A stretch of 64,000 nt of DNA, taken from NCBI GenBank assembly GCA_008711295.1, contig VUYV01000620.1, forward strand, positions 124,001 through 188,000, given 5' to 3'. The position numbers and the translations under genes are program-made. The notes under the pieces were generated by a model. The model made no database searches. It saw only the letters and a program-made list of their open reading frames with translations, and had not been told where the DNA came from. The stretch comes from Anarhynchus alexandrinus (taxonomy: Eukaryota > Chordata > Aves > Charadriiformes > Charadriidae). Position 1 is the stretch's first letter; each line of letters starts with the position of its first letter. This document shows positions 60,323 through 64,000 of this stretch, one piece after another.

Positions 60323-63300
60323 GAGGTGGCTGTCGGTGGTGGTAGACACAGAAAGCGCTGCGTCCCAGCACGGATGGGTGTCCTCGGCACCACCCTGCCC
60401 TGAGAACACCCCAGCCCGGCCACCCACACCAAGAGACTCAGAGCACCCCCACTCCATTGCATTGTCACCCTCCCATCACCAGCAACAAATGCAGGGGGCA
60501 AAGTTAAGAGAAGACTGAAGCTACGGCTGGACCCCGTCCCGGTTATCCTGGGCTGGAGCAGCTCCAGGGCTCTGGCTGCAATTTCATCCCACCGCAGCCG
60601 AAAGCCGACGCTGGCCCCAGCATGGCAGTGCCGCTCCGGCTCTGTGCCCGCACCCCCTGTCACCCCCTCGGCTCCTCTGCGAGGGTCATCGTGGCACCCG
60701 CTTGATGGCAGAGCCCCTCGCGCAGCTCTGGGGCTGTGCTGGGGCTCACCCCGTCCCGCAGCCACCCTGGAGAAGGTGCTGCCCTTTATTTGGGGTGCCC
60801 CGAAAAACCCAGCTCCAAGCCTGCTTGTGCGGGAGGCTGAGCACGCACAGAGCAATGGGGACGATCCCTTCCTCGATGGTTTCTGCGCTGCAGACACGGC
60901 CGGGGAGGTGGTTTGCTCCAAACCACCCGGCAAAGGCAGCAAATCCCCCAAACCCAGCGTGGTGCCACAGCCACAGCAGCAAACTGGGCTCCACTGGTGC
61001 TCCAAGACCCAGGAGCTCCTCGGGAGCTGCAGACCCCCACGCAAGGAAAGCAAACCCGCTAACGAACGCCTTCGTTCGGATTTGTGAGCCCACGCAAGAG
61101 TTTTACCCGTAACATCCTGCAGCAAGCAATCCACCCGTCACTCGCACGGCGCGTAAGGGAACCTCCTTTCAGCCTGAACCTCCCAGTTTCACGTGCTCTC
61201 ACCCACTGGAAAACGGGGCACAGCAGCCCCAAGCCACCTGCTCCCAACCACCGGCTTTTCAGCCCGTTATTGCCGCCCGAGGACGAGCAGCAGCTCCGAA
61301 ACCCACACCGCAGCGAGGGAGGAAAAGCTGCGGGAAGCGGCAGCGCGTTCACAAGAACCATGGTGGGGATGCCCCCAGCGCGGGGGGAAGATCAGCGACA
61401 GAGAAGCAAAACCCCCTGGAGTAAAGAAACAACAGAAAAAGAACCCAAAAGTGTGGCTTGTTGAGCACAGGAGGGTTTCACCGGACAGCGCGAGGCTCTG
61501 GCGGGCGCAGCTTGCGCAGCCTCGCAGGAGGGGAGGGAACCGCCGCGGTGGGGAGAGACCCAGCCAGAAAATTCATCCCCGGGGGATGTTTGGGAGCGCA
61601 GGACCCCCGGGCTGCACCCCAGCACCGTGCCTGGCTGGCTCCGCCGACGGCTGCAGCAGGGGCACAGAAAAGCCCCATCTCCATCCTAAATTCTTCCTGG
61701 AAAGCAGCTCCCAGCGCAGCCCGGCGTTACCACCGCTGGCATCTGCATCCGCGCCCCAGCAGGGGCATAGCTGATGCCATCCCCAAGGTTTCGGCGTGGA
61801 GAAGAGCAAAAGCATGGCCACTGCCCCAAAGAGCTGCAGTTTTTGGCCCAAGGCAGGAGCCTGCGTGTCCCTCCAAGGCCTGGGAAAGGGACGCAGGCGC
61901 TGATAAGACAAGGAGTAACCGTACCCGTGGGAGCGCCCGATGGCAGCGCTGGAGCATCCCCAGCGCTGGAGCATCCCCGCGACCATCCACCACGGGGTGC
62001 GAGAGCAGCCCCGGGGCACCGCTGCTCTACTTCCACTCACCCTGAGCTGCTTTTGGGCATCAATAAACTCTATGCAACCCCTTAAAGAGGAACTTCAGAT
62101 TTAAAAAAATAGATAAATAAAAGGGAAGGATATGCAGACAGTACCAGCAGCCCCATGGCATGCCGGGAGCTCCTGCCTCGGGGGGGGCACCGGCACCGCT
62201 CCCCTCTGCTCCAGAACCGATGGCAGACACTGACCCTCTCACCGCCGGTGCTCCTAAATTAGTGGTTTGCATCAAACCAGCGATGCTGCCCGAGGTCCCG
62301 CAGGCTCGTCCCAGCCCAGCACAGCCCCGGGGCTCAGCTGGGGCCACACTCGGCCAAAAGCGGCTCCAGGCACTCCAAGCCCAGCTCCAGGATAAAAGAG
62401 GGGGGGCTGTTGTTTTGGTTTTTAAAAATAAACCTCGGGGAATGAGCAGATCTCTCGTTACAGGGAAGAAAGCGAAGCTCCCGATGGCCTGGTTGAGGGC
62501 ACGAAGCAGCAGGACCCGCGCTTGGAGCCGAAAAACGCCTCTTGGCTCACCCGGCGGCGCGGAGAGAAGCTGCTGTTTATACGGTGGGAGCCGTACGAGA
62601 TGAGCTCCTTACTTGGCTGCGACCACGAAGGCTACCTACCACCCTGCTTACGCTCTGCTGCCTCGCAAAGATCTTGGATGGGGTCCACATACCGCGTTTC
62701 AGCCTCTCTGCAGACATTAGTAAGTCCGTTCTCCCCGCACCCTGTCTGGGATGCAGACGAAGAAAGGTCCAGCTGTTTTCCACGGGGGATGCTTGCCCGT
62801 GGGCAGCTCAAGTGACTCCCCCGCAGCCGTGGCAGGGGACAAGGGAGCCAGGAGCCCCAGCATCCACCCTCCGGTACTCAGCAAAGGGTGGGAAAGATGT
62901 AAATCTTCCCCAAATTTCCCCCAGCCCCTTCTCCAGGCTCCAGCCCCGCGGTTGCACACATCCAGAGGTGGCAATCCCAGGTCTGCCGACTCCCCGGGAA
63001 CGCAGGGAGAGGAAGGCAGTGCCATCATCCATCTGACGGGCTCCAGCCGGGATGGAAGAGTGCCATGGACCCACCAAGACCACAGCCAGGAGCTGTGATG
63101 GACGGGGCTCCCCCGGCCAGACGATCCCTCCTGGGACACGGTGGCCAGGCTCACCGTGAATGTCCTGTCCCACATACGTCTTCTCACCCAGCCGCAAAAT
63201 CTCGGCACCAATTTGCCCCCAATTTGCTCGCCCCGAAGCATCTCCCACCAGTAGCACAGACACCCCTGGTCAGCAGGTTTGTGGCCATGTCCAGGGGTAT

Positions 63301-64000
63301 GATGTGACATGGGGGACAGCCCCAACATGTGTCCCCACAGACATCCCAGACATGCTTCCAGCACAGTTTGCTAAAGACTACCAAATTTTTCAACACTACT
63401 AAAGAAACTCCCCAAAAGAAGTAGTAAAAAAAAGAAGATCCAGAGATTTTTCTTCCCTTGCTTCTCCAGCACCGTTCCCGATATTAATACCCCAAGCGGC
63501 ACCACCAGTGGCTCAGGACAGGGGATCCCCCTTTCCCACCACGACCGAACCCATCTGCACAGCAAGGATCAGCCCCCGCTGCCCCACAGCTTTCCCCCCC
63601 CCCCCACTAAAAAAGGTTTTAAAAAAAAACCTTTCCCACCCGCGGCCCTTTACTCCCCCCCCGGGCAAACCCCGGGCAAATGGGGCGGNGGGCTGTTCCC
63701 TGCGGAGCCCAAAGTCGCCGCGTCTGGATTCAGGAGGAGGAAAGGGCTCGATCCCCCCAGTTCCTGGTCTCAGCACCATCCCACAAACACCCTGTTTGAC
63801 ACGGAAAATCCCATTTCCACCCCTGTTGCGACAGCGCGAGGTGCAGCACCGGACTGAGCTCTCGCTGGGGATGAAGGGAGCATCGTGCTTGAAAAACGCC
63901 CTGTGCCCCCCGCAAACATCCAAAACTGTGCTTCCCAGGCGAAAGAATACTCCCAAGAATTTGCAAGTCAATCCACTAATCATTTTCTAATCCTTAATTA
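60323..64000. other. GC-rich stretch, presumed MRC2 intron 1
   Basis: No gene or clear repeat is recognised. Long open frames on both strands reflect composition. An N lies at 63689 beside C-rich and A-rich runs. Confidence 0.5.

Noticed and set aside
1..64000. Search for CRISPR arrays, operons, riboswitches, tRNA or rRNA genes
   Set aside because: The window is vertebrate; no regularly spaced repeats, tRNA-like box pairs or rRNA segments were seen by eye.

Overview
The window is nuclear DNA from a bird. Three things point there: several CR1 (chicken repeat 1) LINE fragments, a solo LTR of a type common in avian genomes, and the tail-to-tail pairing of MARCHF10 with MRC2, which is the known vertebrate order (human 17q23). 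I cannot name the species. Single Ns and one 201-bp N run show it is a draft assembly.

Positions 1 to about 34,000 are AT-rich and gene-poor. They carry the decayed plus-strand remains of MARCHF10, a RING-CH E3 ubiquitin ligase expressed in male germ cells of mammals. Four exon remnants are recognisable: 10165-10342, about 14639-15795, 18111-18278 and 20332-20441. A fifth near 30116 is tentative. The large exon is readable only by switching through three frames. The RING-CH exon has lost two zinc-ligand cysteines and carries an extra A in a run that breaks the frame. I read this as a pseudogene, or at best a gene without a working ligase domain.

Positions about 36,200 to 55,358 are GC-rich and hold MRC2 (Endo180/uPARAP) on the minus strand. 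Twenty-nine consecutive coding exons can be assigned, all with matching splice phases and no disruption. They give 1440 residues: ricin-type cysteine-rich domain, fibronectin type II domain, eight C-type lectin-like domains, one membrane span and the endocytic tail. Only the signal-peptide exon is missing; it presumably lies beyond the window behind a long first intron. The clean MRC2 model is an internal control: the assembly is good enough that the damage in MARCHF10 is probably biological.

Positions 55,359 to 64,000 look like MRC2 intron 1, with CR1 pieces and low-complexity tracts. One CR1 copy ends about 14 bp from the MRC2 exon 2 splice acceptor and seems to supply its branch point. I found no RNA gene, CRISPR array or new multi-gene system. 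The most notable observations are the MARCHF10 decay and the CR1-derived splice signal.
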